Source of the DNA: CAYTOF01 sp964439435
Lineage (GTDB): Bacteria > Bacillota > Clostridia > Oscillospirales > QAMX01
NCBI GenBank assembly: GCA_964439435.1
Contig: CAYTOF010000088.1
Location: forward strand, 1 to 7,134
Length of the DNA: 7,134 nt
Reading direction: 5' to 3'
A program made the position numbers and the translations under genes. A model generated the notes under the pieces. That model was not told the DNA's origin. It saw nothing but the letters and a program-made list of their open reading frames with translations, and did not search any database. Shown piece after piece: positions 6,429-7,134 of the stretch. Each line of letters starts with the position of its first letter. Within the stretch, counting starts at the first letter, position 1.

Positions 6429-7028
6429 ATGAACGGATTGGAATATCTTATTAACAGCATAGAAAATGAGGCAAAGCTGGAAAAACAGCGTCTTCTTGAT
6501 GAGGCTTCGAAAAAAGCCGAAGTAATTATTACCAATTTTGCCAAGCTTGGGGATACTGAATCTGATTCTATCGTCGCAGAAGCTAACGACCGAGCTACGC
6601 TTGATAAAGAAAGAGCAATTGGCGAAATGATGTTGGAAGAGTCCAAAGTTGTGTTGCGAGCTAAACGAGATATCATTGACAATGTTTTCGAGCTGGCTAA
6701 AAGGCACTTAAGCGTTTTACCGGAAAATGAATATGCCGAGTTGCTGACAAGATATGTTTTAAAAGCTTCTCTTTCCGGTACTGAAAACGTTTATTTTAAT
6801 GCTACTGACAGAGAAAAATACGGAGATAGCTTTCTTGCTTTGTTTAACAAAGCTCTTATCGAAAACGGAAAAGTGGGCATGCTTTCACTTTCTAAGGAGC
6901 ACCGTGATATTGACGGTGGCTTTATTCTTGAAGGAGACGGAATTGAAACGGACTGCTCCATCGGAACTATCGTCGAAGGGACAAAAAACTTGCTTATTGA
7001 GCAAATAACCGGGGTGCTGTTTTCATGA
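6429..7028 (+). CDS. ntpE: V-type ATP synthase/ATPase subunit E (peripheral stalk)
   Basis: A 199-residue peripheral-stalk subunit. The N-terminal half (about 1-95 from the ATG) is a charged helix rich in Lys, Glu and Ala that pairs with the small G/H-type subunit. The C-terminal half is the globular domain that grips the catalytic head, with the family's conserved GGFIL..GDGIETDCS segment near residues 160-176 and the C-terminal LLIEQITGVLF. It lies 42 bases after subunit K with its own GGAGG site, and overlaps subunit C by ATGA. I chose the ATG at 6429 over a TTG at 6411 because of the ribosome site at 6413-6418. Operon position K-E-C agrees with bacterial V-ATPase operons. Confidence 0.93.
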   Translation: MNGLEYLINSIENEAKLEKQRLLDEASKKAEVIITNFAKLGDTESDSIVAEANDRATLDKERAIGEMMLEESKVVLRAKRDIIDNVFELAKRHLSVLPENEYAELLTRYVLKASLSGTENVYFNATDREKYGDSFLALFNKALIENGKVGMLSLSKEHRDIDGGFILEGDGIETDCSIGTIVEGTKNLLIEQITGVLFS

Positions 7029-7134
7029 TTAAAACCGGTTCGCGACCAACTTATCTGCACGCAACGGGCAGAATCAGATCACTTGAAACCAGCTTGTTAA
7101 CCAAGGAGCGCTTAAGACGTATTTTGGATGCAGA
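7025..7134 (+). CDS. ntpC: V-type ATP synthase/ATPase subunit C (partial, N-terminus)
   Basis: The reading frame starts at an ATG that overlaps the subunit E stop (ATGA) and stays open to the window edge, giving 36 complete codons. The peptide begins MIKTGSRPTYLHATGRIRSL. The ATGRIRSLETSLLTKERLRRILDA stretch resembles the N-terminus of subunit C (d/AC39 type), in which an A-R-(I/V)-R-x-(L/M)-E-like block is followed by helices around residue 25-35. This subunit is the funnel-shaped adaptor that joins the central stalk to the K ring. Position directly after E fits the usual order. Most of the gene is outside the window, so the call rests on a short segment plus context. Confidence 0.85.
   Translation, partial: MIKTGSRPTYLHATGRIRSLETSLLTKERLRRILDA

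Overview
The window looks like chromosomal DNA of an anaerobic, low-GC Gram-positive bacterium, most likely a member of the Clostridia. The base composition is AT-rich by eye, Shine-Dalgarno sites are strong (AGGAGG, GGAGG, AAGGGGGA), one promoter has a consensus TTGACA box, the standard genetic code holds throughout, and a V-type ATPase operon is present. No tRNA, rRNA, CRISPR array or mobile element was seen.

Left part (1-1455): after about 190 bases without a supported gene comes a plus-strand M24-family metallopeptidase of the Xaa-Pro peptidase type (194-1396). It keeps all five metal ligands. It converges on the next gene pair, and a perfect 17-bp hairpin between them (1408-1446) can terminate transcription from both sides.

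Middle part (1456-3602): two adjacent minus-strand genes encode paralogous PHP-domain metallohydrolases of the CehA/McbA type. They overlap by an ATGA and form a two-gene operon, with the 324-aa protein first and the 345-aa protein second. A 138-base divergent control region follows. It holds a minus-strand promoter (TTGTAA, 17 bp, TATAAT with extended -10) and a plus-strand promoter (TTGACA, 17 bp, TAAGAT with extended -10). Around the plus-strand -10 and in its leader are repeated ATATCTTA/TAAGATAT elements that look like an operator.

Right part (3603-7134): the start of a V-type ATPase operon in the order small coiled-coil stalk subunit (G/H type), I (membrane stator), K (rotor proteolipid), E (peripheral stalk) and C (central adaptor, cut by the window edge). 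Genes are spaced 1 bp apart or overlap by ATGA, except for a 42-base gap before E, where a GGAGG site fixes the ATG start at 6429. Subunit K has the complete Na+ ligand set known from Enterococcus hirae NtpK, and subunit I has the conserved stator arginine. The complex is therefore predicted to move Na+. The catalytic genes (A, B, D, F) should lie beyond the right edge.

I see no clearly undescribed system. The items most worth a second look are the operator-like repeats over the ATPase promoter and the tandem PHP paralogues with one expanded loop.
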